Shown: positions 1-6,355, counted from the stretch's first letter. The stretch: 9,294 nucleotides of DNA from Phycisphaerales bacterium (GCA_018882625.1 VERO01000077.1:1-9294); one strand, 5' to 3'. Numbers and translations are program-made. The notes: a model not told the origin generated them from the sequence alone.

Positions 1-397
1 CCGGCGCGAGGTAGTTCAGGACCGCCGTGAAGGCGCCTCGCGCATTGGGCGGCGGGCGGATCTCGTCAAGGCCAGGGCCTGCCACAAGGCCGATCTCTGC
101 GCCGAGCGCGACGCACACGATGACGGACAGCACCAGGTAGCCCCGCAGGAGGCTCCACTCGCTGCGGAGGGAGAATGCCGGAAGCAGCCGAAGCGCCTGC
201 TTCTCGAGGCCGAGCGTCGCGAAGGTGGCGGCGAGCGTCGCGAACGCCACGGCGGATCCGTAGCGGCCGTACTCCTCCGGCGCGAGCAGCCGGGCAAGCA
301 CGATGCCGATCACGCAGAAGATGCCGTAGTTGGCGAACGACAGCGCCGACACGATGATGCCGATGCCCGAGTCTCCCGTTCGCGGGGGAGAGGTCAC
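1..397 (-). CDS. Polysaccharide/oligosaccharide flippase, N-terminal part (runs off left edge)
   Basis: This is the first 132 codons of an integral membrane protein that continues beyond base 1. Seen: a short polar N-terminus, a hydrophobic segment at about residues 11-37 ending in VLARLLAPEEYGRYG, a second at about 47-63, and a third at about 86-108. The R-L-L-x-P-E-E-Y-G-x-Y-G stretch after the first helix, followed by a long alanine-rich helix and LGLEKQALRLLP, is typical of the Polysacc_synt (Wzx-like, MOP superfamily) flippases that move lipid-linked glycans across the inner membrane. The GTG start is chosen because it overlaps the TGA of the upstream lipoprotein gene in the sequence GTGA (394-397), which suggests translational coupling; no ribosome binding site is visible. 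The frame is also open upstream of this GTG. The glycan cannot be inferred, and a related MOP-family transporter is possible because only the N-terminus is seen. Confidence 0.78.
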   Translation of the reverse strand, partial: MTSPPRTGDSGIGIIVSALSFANYGIFCVIGIVLARLLAPEEYGRYGSAVAFATLAATFATLGLEKQALRLLPAFSLRSEWSLLRGYLVLSVIVCVALGAEIGLVAGPGLDEIRPPPNARGAFTAVLNYLAP

Positions 398-1251
398 TGG
401 CGCGAGAAGGAGATGGTCATGGCCGGGCCCGACTGCGCGAGCGCCTCGTGCGAGGCGGCGAGGTTGGCGACCCACATGTCGGGAGTCTCGAAGTAGCCCT
501 TGCCCTGCAGCGCCTGCGTGGCGTCACCGGCCTTGATCTCGAGCGCCAGCGAGCCGTCCGCGTCCACGCGCCCCGTCACCGTGACTGTCCGCGACGGGAA
601 CCCTGCGCTCGGGTCGCTGAACGCATCGCTCACCATCGAGCCGCTGAAGGTTCCATCGCGCTGGACCCGCACCGCACCGGTGCCCGCATCGCCATTGGCC
701 TCCGAGAAGGTCGTGACCCACCGCCCGACATAGCGCTGCAGCATGTCCGGATGGGTCACATCCGCCGGCGACCCGAAGGGCGGCTGCGCCGCAACGCCCG
801 CCTCGTGCATGTCGAAGGTCATGCCGCCACCATGCACCGAGTTGCCGTCGGCGCCCTTCTGCGTGAGGTTGCAGCCCATCGACCCGAATGCCGAGCTGGT
901 GATGACACCCTCGAAGCGGTCGACCTGGCCTGAGCTCCACGTGACGGTGACCAGCGCAACCCCGCCTGTGCACGATCCGCTGAGCAGGCCTGTGCGCGGC
1001 GTGCCATGCGAGCGCAGCCATACGGTGTCGGTGAGCGATCCCTGCACATTGCCCTGCGCATCGATGGCCCAGCGCGCGGGCCCGCCGCTGATGCCCCCCT
1101 CGGTCATGTACGAGCCCATCCACCGGCCTTCGATGGTCGGCGCAGGCACCCCCTCCTGGGTCGGTGAAAGCGGCTGCCGCGGCGGCGCGTTGCAGCTCGG
1201 CGCCGCGAGCGCCAGGGCCACGAGCAACAACATCGGGAGGACACGTGTCAT
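394..1251 (-). CDS. Putative lipoprotein with two copies of a beta-rich domain
   Basis: A predicted exported protein of 285 residues, family not recognised. The ATG at 1251 is preferred over a longer frame reaching back to 1332 because it gives a clean signal: MTR, a Leu/Ala-rich core, then APSC with Cys at residue 20. That lipobox is imperfect (Ala at -3, Pro at -2) but suggests lipid anchoring. After a Pro-rich linker the protein is two related units, about residues 41-147 and 175-283. Each starts with GRW, has a short G-rich turn, a Q/D-G-x-x-x-G-S strand pair, then R-T-x-x-x-x-G and further alternating strands, like a lipocalin-type or other small beta barrel. Unit 1 has Cys94 and Cys127; unit 2 has none. 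It lies 99 bases after the secreted FG-GAP gene and overlaps the flippase gene by four bases, suggesting a cell-envelope role. No enzymatic motif is visible. Confidence 0.78.
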   Translation of the reverse strand: MTRVLPMLLLVALALAAPSCNAPPRQPLSPTQEGVPAPTIEGRWMGSYMTEGGISGGPARWAIDAQGNVQGSLTDTVWLRSHGTPRTGLLSGSCTGGVALVTVTWSSGQVDRFEGVITSSAFGSMGCNLTQKGADGNSVHGGGMTFDMHEAGVAAQPPFGSPADVTHPDMLQRYVGRWVTTFSEANGDAGTGAVRVQRDGTFSGSMVSDAFSDPSAGFPSRTVTVTGRVDADGSLALEIKAGDATQALQGKGYFETPDMWVANLAASHEALAQSGPAMTISFSRQ

Positions 1252-1259
1252 GACCCCCA

Positions 1260-1265
1260 AGTCTA
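1260..1265 (-). promoter_or_regulatory. TANNNT -10-like hexamer before the lipoprotein gene
   Basis: TAGACT on the minus strand, eight bases before the ATG at 1251. A start of transcription about seven bases downstream of a -10 box would fall at or next to the ATG, giving a leaderless message. A run of five G lies between hexamer and ATG and could alternatively act as a weak ribosome binding site. No -35 box is evident. Confidence 0.4.
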
Positions 1266-1277
1266 CGGAGCGTGCGC

Positions 1278-1307
1278 ATGACGCCGCTCGCGCCTGCCGC
1301 GCGTCAT
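1278..1307. repeat. Inverted repeat between the FG-GAP gene and the lipoprotein gene
   Basis: Seven-base arms ATGACGC (1278-1284) and GCGTCAT (1301-1307) face each other across 16 bases in the 99-base gap between two minus-strand genes. It is upstream of the -10-like hexamer at 1260-1265. It could be an operator or a weak hairpin after the FG-GAP gene. No T-tract follows on either strand, so a standard intrinsic terminator is not supported, and in GC-rich DNA an arm of this length may arise by chance. Confidence 0.25.
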
Positions 1308-1350
1308 TCGCGCGCGACGGCACCCGAAACACCCCGGCCCCCAGCAGCCA

Positions 1351-3042
1351 TCACGACCCGAACGCGGCGAGAAGCGCCGCGAGGTCGAATCCGTTCACGA
1401 TGCCGTCGCGGTTGATGTCCGGGCCAGGCAGGCCCGTGCCGTACGCCGCGAGAAGGATCGTCAGGTCGAAGCCGTCCACGGCGCCATCGCCATTGAGGTC
1501 CGCGGGATGCCCGCCGGTGCCGGGCTCCGTGTAGGCGAGCACGGGACCGTCTGCCACGTTTCCCGCCGCATCCACCGCGCGCACCGAGTACCGCACCGAC
1601 GATCCTGCGGGGCGGGCCGGAAGGGTGCCGCGCCAGATCCCGTTGCCGCTCAGCGACATCGGCAGGGCGTTGTCCAGCGCGTCACCCGTGCCGTGGCGCA
1701 GCGTGACCGACCGCGCATGGAACCCCATGTGGCTCGTGTAGGCATCGCGGACCGCCACGCGCACCGGGCGGGGCACTCCGGCCTCGGAGCCGGGCACGAC
1801 CTGCTCCGTGATGGCGATGGTGGGCGGCCGCGTGTCCACGGCTCCCGTGTTCATGTAGATGCGGTTCTGGAACTGGCCGCTCTCGCCCTGCGCAGTCACG
1901 AGGTCGTAGCGCCCGTCGCCGTCGAAGTCCCCCACCTTGATGTCCAGCGACGAGTCGGTCGAGGCCGTGATCGCTCCAGTCAGCTGCGCGAACGCGCCTG
2001 CGCCGCTGTTGGCGTAGATGCGCTTGGACGATCCCAGCACCGCGATGACGAGGTCGAGGTCGCCGTCGTTGTCGATGTCGACGAACTTGCTGTCGTTGTC
2101 GTCCGTGGTGGGATTGGGCGAGATCGACGACGAGATGTCCGTCCACGAGGCCCCCACGCCATCGGTGTTCCGGACAAGGAGCTCCCGGTTGGATGTGCCC
2201 GCATTGACGCCGATGAGGTCGAGGTCGCCGTCGCCGTCGATGTCGCCCGCGTCATAGGCGTACGCGGACGCGTCGCTCGGGAAGCTGACGCCACCGGTGA
2301 AGCGCCCTGTGCCGTCATTGCGCCAGAGCCGGCTCTGTGCGGGCGCCGTCGCGCGGGTCGCCACGAACATGTCGAGGTCCAGGTCGCCATCCGCATCGAA
2401 GAGGAGCACATCCATCTGCTGTGAGATGTTGCCGGCAGGAAGCCGTGACGCGGTCTCGTCCGTGAACACGCCGCTGCCGCTGTTGATCCACAGCCGAGGC
2501 TGCCCATTGGTGCCGAAGCGGCTCGAGGTGCCTGAGTTGCACAGCGCGATGTCAAGGTCGCCGTCATGGTCGACGTCACCGAGCGTGGCACGTGCGCTCG
2601 ACAGGCCGCCTGAGGGGATGCGCACGGCGCTCTGGTCGGCAAAGGTGCCGTTGCCGCTGTTGATCAGCAGCTTCGCCGGGCGGTTGAAGTCCTGCGCGAG
2701 CACCAGATCGAGGTCGCCGTCCCCGTCCACGTCACCGAACTCTGCGCTGCGGAAGCAGCCCGTGACGCCGGCCGCGCGCGCATCCGTCTCGTCCGTGAAG
2801 ACCCCGCTGCCGCTGTTGACGTAGAGGCGCGGCTTCAGCAGCGTGCCCAGCGAGCTGTAGCCGCCCCCATTGGCGAAGCAGATGTCGAGGTCGCCATCGC
2901 CATCAATGTCCCCGACGGCGATGTAGTTCGTGTACTCCGCCTGCGTCGGGAAGCGCACCGCAGTCTGGTCCGCAAACTGCTGCGCCAGGGCTGCCTGGGC
3001 CGCAGCCAGCATGGCCAGCCATGCCAGCGTCATGGGCCGCAC
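1351..3042 (-). CDS. Secreted FG-GAP/VCBS beta-propeller protein with Ig-like and dockerin-like C-terminal domains
   Basis: An exported protein of about 563 residues. Residues 1-22 form a signal peptide (MRPM, a Leu/Ala core, AQA-like cleavage region). Residues 45-381 carry seven Ca-binding motifs of the D-x-D-G-D-G-D-L-D type, each followed by a strand resembling RLYVNSGSGVFTDET, as in a seven-bladed FG-GAP/VCBS propeller (integrin-alpha-like). Residues 406-504 look like an Ig/Fn3-type module (PPTIAITE to DAAGNVADG). Residues 513-563 are two EF-hand-like loops, DLNGDGAVDG and DINRDGIVNG, each followed by FDL...LLAA, the dockerin-like ending frequent in planctomycetes and probably used for anchoring or sorting. 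Start: GTG 3042 supplies an Arg before the hydrophobic core; ATG 3033 (no charged n-region) and TTG 3090 (with a -10-like box seven bases upstream) are real alternatives. A structural or adhesive role is inferred; no catalytic domain is seen. Confidence 0.9.
   Translation of the reverse strand: MRPMTLAWLAMLAAAQAALAQQFADQTAVRFPTQAEYTNYIAVGDIDGDGDLDICFANGGGYSSLGTLLKPRLYVNSGSGVFTDETDARAAGVTGCFRSAEFGDVDGDGDLDLVLAQDFNRPAKLLINSGNGTFADQSAVRIPSGGLSSARATLGDVDHDGDLDIALCNSGTSSRFGTNGQPRLWINSGSGVFTDETASRLPAGNISQQMDVLLFDADGDLDLDMFVATRATAPAQSRLWRNDGTGRFTGGVSFPSDASAYAYDAGDIDGDGDLDLIGVNAGTSNRELLVRNTDGVGASWTDISSSISPNPTTDDNDSKFVDIDNDGDLDLVIAVLGSSKRIYANSGAGAFAQLTGAITASTDSSLDIKVGDFDGDGRYDLVTAQGESGQFQNRIYMNTGAVDTRPPTIAITEQVVPGSEAGVPRPVRVAVRDAYTSHMGFHARSVTLRHGTGDALDNALPMSLSGNGIWRGTLPARPAGSSVRYSVRAVDAAGNVADGPVLAYTEPGTGGHPADLNGDGAVDGFDLTILLAAYGTGLPGPDINRDGIVNGFDLAALLAAFGS
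1354..1506 (-). other. Dockerin-like double Ca-binding C-terminal domain
   Basis: The last 51 residues of the FG-GAP protein form two copies of a loop-helix unit. Loop 1 (1471-1500) reads DLNGDGAVDG and loop 2 (1390-1419) DINRDGIVNG; each is followed by FDL, then LLAAYG or LLAAFG. The D-x-N-x-D-G pattern is the Ca-binding half-EF-hand of type I dockerins. In planctomycetes this domain sits at the C-terminus of many secreted proteins without a known cohesin scaffold, so its partner is unknown. Confidence 0.8.
1900..2910 (-). repeat. Seven FG-GAP Ca-binding repeats at DNA and protein level
   Basis: The motif coding for G-D-x-D-G-D-G-D-L-D recurs at 2881-2910, 2704-2733, 2548-2577, 2368-2397, 2215-2244, 2050-2079 and 1900-1929. 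On the plus strand it shows as recurring GAGGTCGCCGTCGCC-like blocks. Spacings in residues are 59, 52, 60, 51, 55 and 50, so long and short spacings alternate. Copy 4 (FDADGDLDLD) and copy 7 (GDFDGDGRYD) depart from the consensus. Confidence 0.85.
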
Positions 3043-3097
3043 ACAGGAGCATCTCGGCGATGTGGCGCGTACGAAGGCGTCGTGCGTCAATCAGCCC

Positions 3098-3103
3098 ACC
3101 GTA
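3098..3103 (-). promoter_or_regulatory. TANNNT -10-like hexamer upstream of the FG-GAP gene
   Basis: TACGGT on the minus strand. It lies exactly seven bases before a TTG (3090) in frame with the FG-GAP protein, and about 55-65 bases before the GTG at 3042 and ATG at 3033. Either the true start is the TTG on a leaderless message, or this promoter gives a leader of roughly 50 bases. Confidence 0.35.
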
Positions 3104-3154
3104 CCACGTGCTGGCGCGCGACCAAGCCCCTAGGCGCAAGACCTTCGCACATGA

Positions 3155-4033
3155 TCAGCGGCGACGGCGCTTGAACGATGGGCGCGCCTGCGCCGGTGCG
3201 CCAGCGGCCGCCCCTGCAGGCACAGGCGTGGCTCCAGCCGGCGTGCCCGGAGCTGCGCCCGCTGGAGCCTGTCCCGGCTGCGTGGCCTGCATCGCCCGGG
3301 CGACCATCTCGCGCACACCCTGACGCACGCGGCCGATCGCCGCCGCGTCGCCGCCCTGGAGGTATGCCGCGGCGGCCGCGAACTCAGGCTCGAAGCCCTC
3401 GAAGGTGATGGTGCGCGAGTTGGCGTCGATGCGCAGCGCCGAAATGCCGTGGTCCGCGAGCACCTGCACCATCGCAAGCACGCGCGGATCCTCGCGGGTC
3501 GCGCCGCTGAAGATCATGCCCGCCATGAGCCGAGCCGCAGTCAGCGTGGGCCACTCCTGAAGCAGGCGCTCATCCTGCACCGCCTTCATCGCGGCCTTGA
3601 GGTCATCGGAGGGCCGCAGCCGGACCCGGATCGCCTCGCCATCGAGAAGGAACTGCCTGCGAGTGAACACCGACACCGCCTGCAGGTTGCCGCGTCCGCA
3701 GCTGATCCCGCCCGGCGAGTATGGGTCGGTGGTGTCGCGCCCGCGCTCCTCCGGCGTCAGCGACCTCTGCACCTGCGCACGCTGCTGCTCGAGGTCGATC
3801 GTGAGCTCGCGGATCCCCATCTGCCACAGCATCCACAGCACCGACTGCGCCACAGGATGCGTCATCGGCTGGCTCGACTGGAGCCCCTGCGCGATGATGC
3901 CGAACAGCAGTGGCGCAAGCTCCGCGCCCTGGTCAAGCTGCGGGATGAGCTGCGAGCTCAGGTGCATGAAGGGGCCGCGCTCCTGCGGCACCAGCTCGAT
4001 CGACTGGCCGTTGACCTGGATGGACGTGGACAT
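3155..4033 (-). CDS. Hypothetical protein with internal duplication and Ala/Pro-rich basic tail
   Basis: A 292-residue protein I do not recognise. There is no signal peptide or clear membrane helix, so it is probably cytoplasmic. Two segments look related: residues 39-80 and 164-203 each comprise a hydrophobic helix, a short polar turn ending in H/D-P, a second helix, then GI-x-x-L-x-ID and a beta strand. Between them are a polar linker (about 89-112, with Cys112) and a segment resembling FTRRQFLLDGEAIRVRLRPSDD. Residues 252-285 are a low-complexity Ala/Pro/Gly tail, likely disordered, and the protein ends in KRRRR, suggesting contact with nucleic acid, membrane lipid or another acidic partner. 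The ATG at 4033 is preceded by CCCC, with no ribosome binding site but a TANNNT box nine bases upstream. It sits between the TlpA-like gene (86 bases away) and the FG-GAP gene (112 bases). No function is assigned. Confidence 0.82.
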   Translation of the reverse strand: MSTSIQVNGQSIELVPQERGPFMHLSSQLIPQLDQGAELAPLLFGIIAQGLQSSQPMTHPVAQSVLWMLWQMGIRELTIDLEQQRAQVQRSLTPEERGRDTTDPYSPGGISCGRGNLQAVSVFTRRQFLLDGEAIRVRLRPSDDLKAAMKAVQDERLLQEWPTLTAARLMAGMIFSGATREDPRVLAMVQVLADHGISALRIDANSRTITFEGFEPEFAAAAAYLQGGDAAAIGRVRQGVREMVARAMQATQPGQAPAGAAPGTPAGATPVPAGAAAGAPAQARPSFKRRRR

Positions 4034-4042
4034 GGGGAGGCG

Positions 4043-4048
4043 ATCCTA
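4043..4048 (-). promoter_or_regulatory. TANNNT -10-like hexamer before the hypothetical gene
   Basis: TAGGAT on the minus strand, nine bases before the ATG at 4033, in the 86-base gap after the TlpA-like gene. It matches the -10 consensus TATAAT at four of six positions. No -35 box was recognised. Confidence 0.4.
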
Positions 4049-4119
4049 TCGCTCGTGCGGACGCGCGATGACGGGTGATCCGGGCGCCCACTTCCGCCGC
4101 GCACGGCCCACCGGGCAGC

Positions 4120-4749
4120 TCACCCGCCCGCTGCGGCGGGCGGCGTGTCAGCCGCGCGGAACGCCGCGGACAGCTGCGAGAACGTATGGCGGCCGACCAG
4201 CGTGGTGGCGACCCGCCCCTCGCGGTCGATCACGAAGATCGTCGGGATGCTCCGCACGGTCCGGAACTGGTACGGCATCTGGGGCAGCGGACCTGAGACG
4301 CACGGATACGGGATGTCGCGTCCCTGCATGAACGACGTGACCGTCGCCGCCGGCTCCTTGCTCACGCCGATCACCACGACATCGTCGGGGAACGCGCGCG
4401 CCAGGCGCGCCAGCTCCGGGATCGTCGCCACGCACGGCCCGCACCAGGTCGCCCAGAAGTCCACGAAGACCACCTTGCCCCTGAGCTCCGCCGATGACCA
4501 TTCGCGCCCGTCGGTGGATGTGAACCGGTACTCGATCGGCTGCGTCCGCTGATCCTGGGCACGTGACGCGCGGCCCGGTGCCGCGGCGACCTGCGGCGAT
4601 GCCACGGTCTGGTCCTTCTGCATCGGCGCGCGCACCGTCGAGGCTTCGGGCGGCACGCTCATCATCACGACCAGGAGGATGCCGAGCACCGCAACCCCGC
4701 CGAGCGGGAGCATGATCCCTGACCATCGCTTGGGAACGCCGTGCGCCAT
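4120..4749 (-). CDS. TlpA/ResA-type membrane-anchored thioredoxin-like protein
   Basis: A 209-residue thiol-disulfide oxidoreductase of the TlpA/ResA/AhpC-TSA-like thioredoxin group, expected to act outside the cytoplasmic membrane. Seen: a single hydrophobic anchor at about residues 11-31 after a short basic N-terminus (KRW), a polar Ala/Pro linker to about 70, and a thioredoxin fold. The latter has GKVVFVDFWATWCGPC with the active-site pair Cys103 and Cys106, an ELARLARAF helix, VVVIGVSKE, and the cis-proline motif SIPTIFVIDREG (Pro169). A third cysteine, Cys150, lies in the insertion typical of this group. The frame is open far upstream, but ATG 4749 is chosen because it starts just before the anchor and leaves 43 bases to the divergent MFS gene. 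Substrates are unknown; cytochrome c maturation or repair of secreted-protein disulfides are usual roles. The Cys-containing lipoprotein at 394-1251 is a possible but unproven client. Confidence 0.88.
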   Translation of the reverse strand: MAHGVPKRWSGIMLPLGGVAVLGILLVVMMSVPPEASTVRAPMQKDQTVASPQVAAAPGRASRAQDQRTQPIEYRFTSTDGREWSSAELRGKVVFVDFWATWCGPCVATIPELARLARAFPDDVVVIGVSKEPAATVTSFMQGRDIPYPCVSGPLPQMPYQFRTVRSIPTIFVIDREGRVATTLVGRHTFSQLSAAFRAADTPPAAAGG

Positions 4750-4756
4750 GGGCACC

Positions 4757-4762
4757 GTTCTA
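4757..4762 (-). promoter_or_regulatory. -10-like hexamer of the TlpA-like gene
   Basis: TAGAAC on the minus strand, seven bases before the ATG at 4749. It is a near match to TANNNT (last base C) and matches TATAAT at four of six positions. Confidence 0.3.
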
Positions 4763-4779
4763 CCACGCGGATCGATCCT

Positions 4780-4785
4780 TACGAT
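4780..4785 (+). promoter_or_regulatory. -10-like hexamer of the MFS gene
   Basis: TACGAT on the plus strand, seven bases before the ATG at 4793, matching TATAAT at four of six positions. Expected transcription start is at or beside the ATG. It overlaps the third CGATCC half-site, so a protein bound there would cover it. Confidence 0.42.
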
Positions 4786-4792
4786 CCCCGCC

Positions 4793-6355
4793 ATGACCGG
4801 ACGAGAGCCCGCACCCGCCAACCCGCGCCGCTGGTGGACGCTGGTCGCGATGACCGGGTCGCTCTCGATGATCATGCTGGACTCGACTGTGGTTGGCGTG
4901 GCGCTGCCCACAATCCAGTCCGATGTCGGCCTGGGCGCAGAGGGTCGCGGATGGGTCATCAACGGCTACCTGCTGGCGCTGGCGTCGTGTCTGGCGCTCG
5001 GGGGCCGCATCGGTGACGTCATCGGCCGGCCAAGCGCATTCCGTCTTGGCATGGTTGGCTTCATGCTCGCCTCGATCGGATGCGGCGTGGCGCAGGAGCC
5101 GTGGCAGCTCGTCGCGGGCCGAGTTGCGCAGGGCATCTTCGCGGCGATCATGCAGCCGGCCAGCGCCGCAATCGTCACCGACAGCTTCGCGCCCGGCGAG
5201 CGCGGCAAGGCGATGGCCGCCTATGCCGGCATCTCGCTCCTGTTCCTGGCCGCAGGTCCGGTGATCGGAGGCGCGATCATCGAGGTGGCGTCATGGCGAT
5301 GGGTCTTCTGGCTCAACTTGCCCGTCGCCGCGGTCTCGCTCGTGCTGTCGTCGAAGGTCGGGCTGCCGTCGGTGCCGCGCGCACGCCGGCCTGTGGACGC
5401 GCTCTCGGTGGCGCTCATCCTGTGCGGCATGCCGCTGCTGGTGGGCGGCCTCCAGTCGGTGGCCTCGCGCGGATGGGATGCGCTTGCGCCGTGGGCACTC
5501 GCAGGCGCAGGTGCGGTGCTGATGCTGGTGTTCGCGCACAGGCAGTGGAGGCTCTCCGCGCAGGGCCGCGCGCTCATCGACCTCCCCATGCTGCGCGACC
5601 GCGGGCTCCTGGGCGACTGCCTGACGCTCTTCTTCATCCAGTTCGCGACGATTGGGCAGACGATCTTCCTGTCGATCTACTTCCAGGATGCGCTCGGATT
5701 CGATCCGCTGCGGGCCGGGACTGCGACGCTTCCGCTGCTCATTCCGGTGCTGGTGGTGATCCACGTTGCCGGCCGCATGTACGACCGCGTCGGCGTACGC
5801 AAGCCGGTGCTGATCGGACTCTCGCTCGCGGTCGCCGGCGTCGCCGTCGAGGTTGCCGGCATCGCGATGGGCACCTACGCGGTGATCGCCGCCGGGATGG
5901 CGCTGCTCGGCACCGGCCTCGGATTCGCGATGACACCCACGAACACCGATGCGCTCAGCCGCGTCGATCCCGCGCGCCGCGGCGAGGCCAGCGGCATCCT
6001 CAACTCCTTCCGGCAGGTCGGGAGCTCGCTCGGCCTCGCGTTCATGGTGGTCATCGTGGGCATCCTGACGCAGGCCTCGTTCTCGTCCCTCGCGCTCGAG
6101 CGCAGCATTGGCGGAGCGCCGGGAAGCCGACCGGAGCTGGTCGCGCGGGCGCTTGGGGGCGACCTCGCCGCCGCCGAGGAGCTCGCGTCACAGGCCCCGG
6201 AGGTTGCGCAGGCGACGGCCGATGCCCGGCGCCGCGGCATGGTCACGGGGTTCGCGGCGCAGTGTGCGTCGATGGGGCTTGCGCTTGCCGTGGCCGTGGC
6301 GCTGGTGCGCCCGCCCACACGCGGTCACGGCGTGCCGGCGACTCCCACGACCTGA
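4793..6355 (+). CDS. MFS transporter, DHA2 (EmrB/QacA-type) family
   Basis: A 520-residue inner-membrane transporter, the length usual for 14-helix DHA2 drug:proton antiporters. Seen in order: a short basic N-terminus; helix 1 with the family motif LDSTVVGVALPTI (Asp30); loop motif A, GGRIGDVIGRP (about 70-80); VAGRVAQGIFAAIMQPASAAIV; an antiporter motif C-like AGPVIGGAI (about 154-162) followed by SWRWVFWLNLP; a second-half motif A-like GRMYDRVGVRKP; and MTPTNTDALSRV with GEASGILNSFRQVGSSLG. A long polar loop near residues 450-490 precedes the last helix. ATG 4793 is chosen over longer frames because it begins just before helix 1 and matches the divergent promoter layout. It is the only plus-strand gene here. 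Export of a toxic or endogenous small molecule is the family role; the substrate is unknown. Its last nine codons and stop overlap the ABC gene on the other strand. Confidence 0.9.
   Translation: MTGREPAPANPRRWWTLVAMTGSLSMIMLDSTVVGVALPTIQSDVGLGAEGRGWVINGYLLALASCLALGGRIGDVIGRPSAFRLGMVGFMLASIGCGVAQEPWQLVAGRVAQGIFAAIMQPASAAIVTDSFAPGERGKAMAAYAGISLLFLAAGPVIGGAIIEVASWRWVFWLNLPVAAVSLVLSSKVGLPSVPRARRPVDALSVALILCGMPLLVGGLQSVASRGWDALAPWALAGAGAVLMLVFAHRQWRLSAQGRALIDLPMLRDRGLLGDCLTLFFIQFATIGQTIFLSIYFQDALGFDPLRAGTATLPLLIPVLVVIHVAGRMYDRVGVRKPVLIGLSLAVAGVAVEVAGIAMGTYAVIAAGMALLGTGLGFAMTPTNTDALSRVDPARRGEASGILNSFRQVGSSLGLAFMVVIVGILTQASFSSLALERSIGGAPGSRPELVARALGGDLAAAEELASQAPEVAQATADARRRGMVTGFAAQCASMGLALAVAVALVRPPTRGHGVPATPTT

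Larger units (their letters stand above)
4750..4792. promoter_or_regulatory. 43-base divergent promoter region with a palindrome
   Basis: This is the whole space between the ATG of the TlpA-like gene (minus) and that of the MFS gene (plus). It holds a perfect ten-base palindrome, GGATCGATCC (4769-4778), close to its centre, and a third copy of the half-site, CGATCC, at 4782-4787. -10-like hexamers TAGAAC (minus, 4757-4762) and TACGAT (plus, 4780-4785) each end exactly seven bases before their start codon. Such a short space leaves little room for leaders, favouring leaderless messages. A regulator bound at the palindrome could affect both promoters; that is inference. Confidence 0.45.

Noticed and set aside
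1252..1332. Longer N-terminus of the lipoprotein (27 extra codons)
   Set aside because: It would bury the hydrophobic signal behind an Arg/Ala-rich stretch with no conserved look; the ATG at 1251 gives a normal signal peptide and fits the promoter-like hexamer.
743..1534. A 263-codon plus-strand frame opposite the lipoprotein gene
   Set aside because: There is no recognisable domain, and it crosses the boundary between two well-supported minus-strand genes.
1507..2424. A 305-codon plus-strand frame opposite the FG-GAP gene
   Set aside because: It is rich in VEVAVAVD-like runs, which are just the antisense reading of the repeated Asp/Gly motifs; the minus-strand protein has a signal peptide, repeats and dockerin-like tail.
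1900..2910. Regularly spaced similar blocks resembling a repeat array
   Set aside because: The blocks lie in frame within one protein and encode Ca-binding FG-GAP motifs; spacers differ in length and are coding, so this is not a CRISPR or intergenic array.
3043..3154. 112-base gap before the FG-GAP gene searched for a hairpin or small gene
   Set aside because: Only a CACGTG palindrome and 4-5 base stems were found, which are expected by chance; apart from the TACGGT hexamer nothing is supported.
4123..4140. GC hairpin CCCGCC / GGCGGG at the end of the TlpA-like gene
   Set aside because: It encodes the final Pro/Ala/Gly residues and has no T-tract after it on either strand, so an intrinsic terminator is not supported.
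4749..4962. Longer N-terminus for the TlpA-like protein (71 extra codons)
   Set aside because: It would overlap the first 170 bases of the MFS gene on the other strand and place the membrane anchor far inside; the extra residues show no domain.
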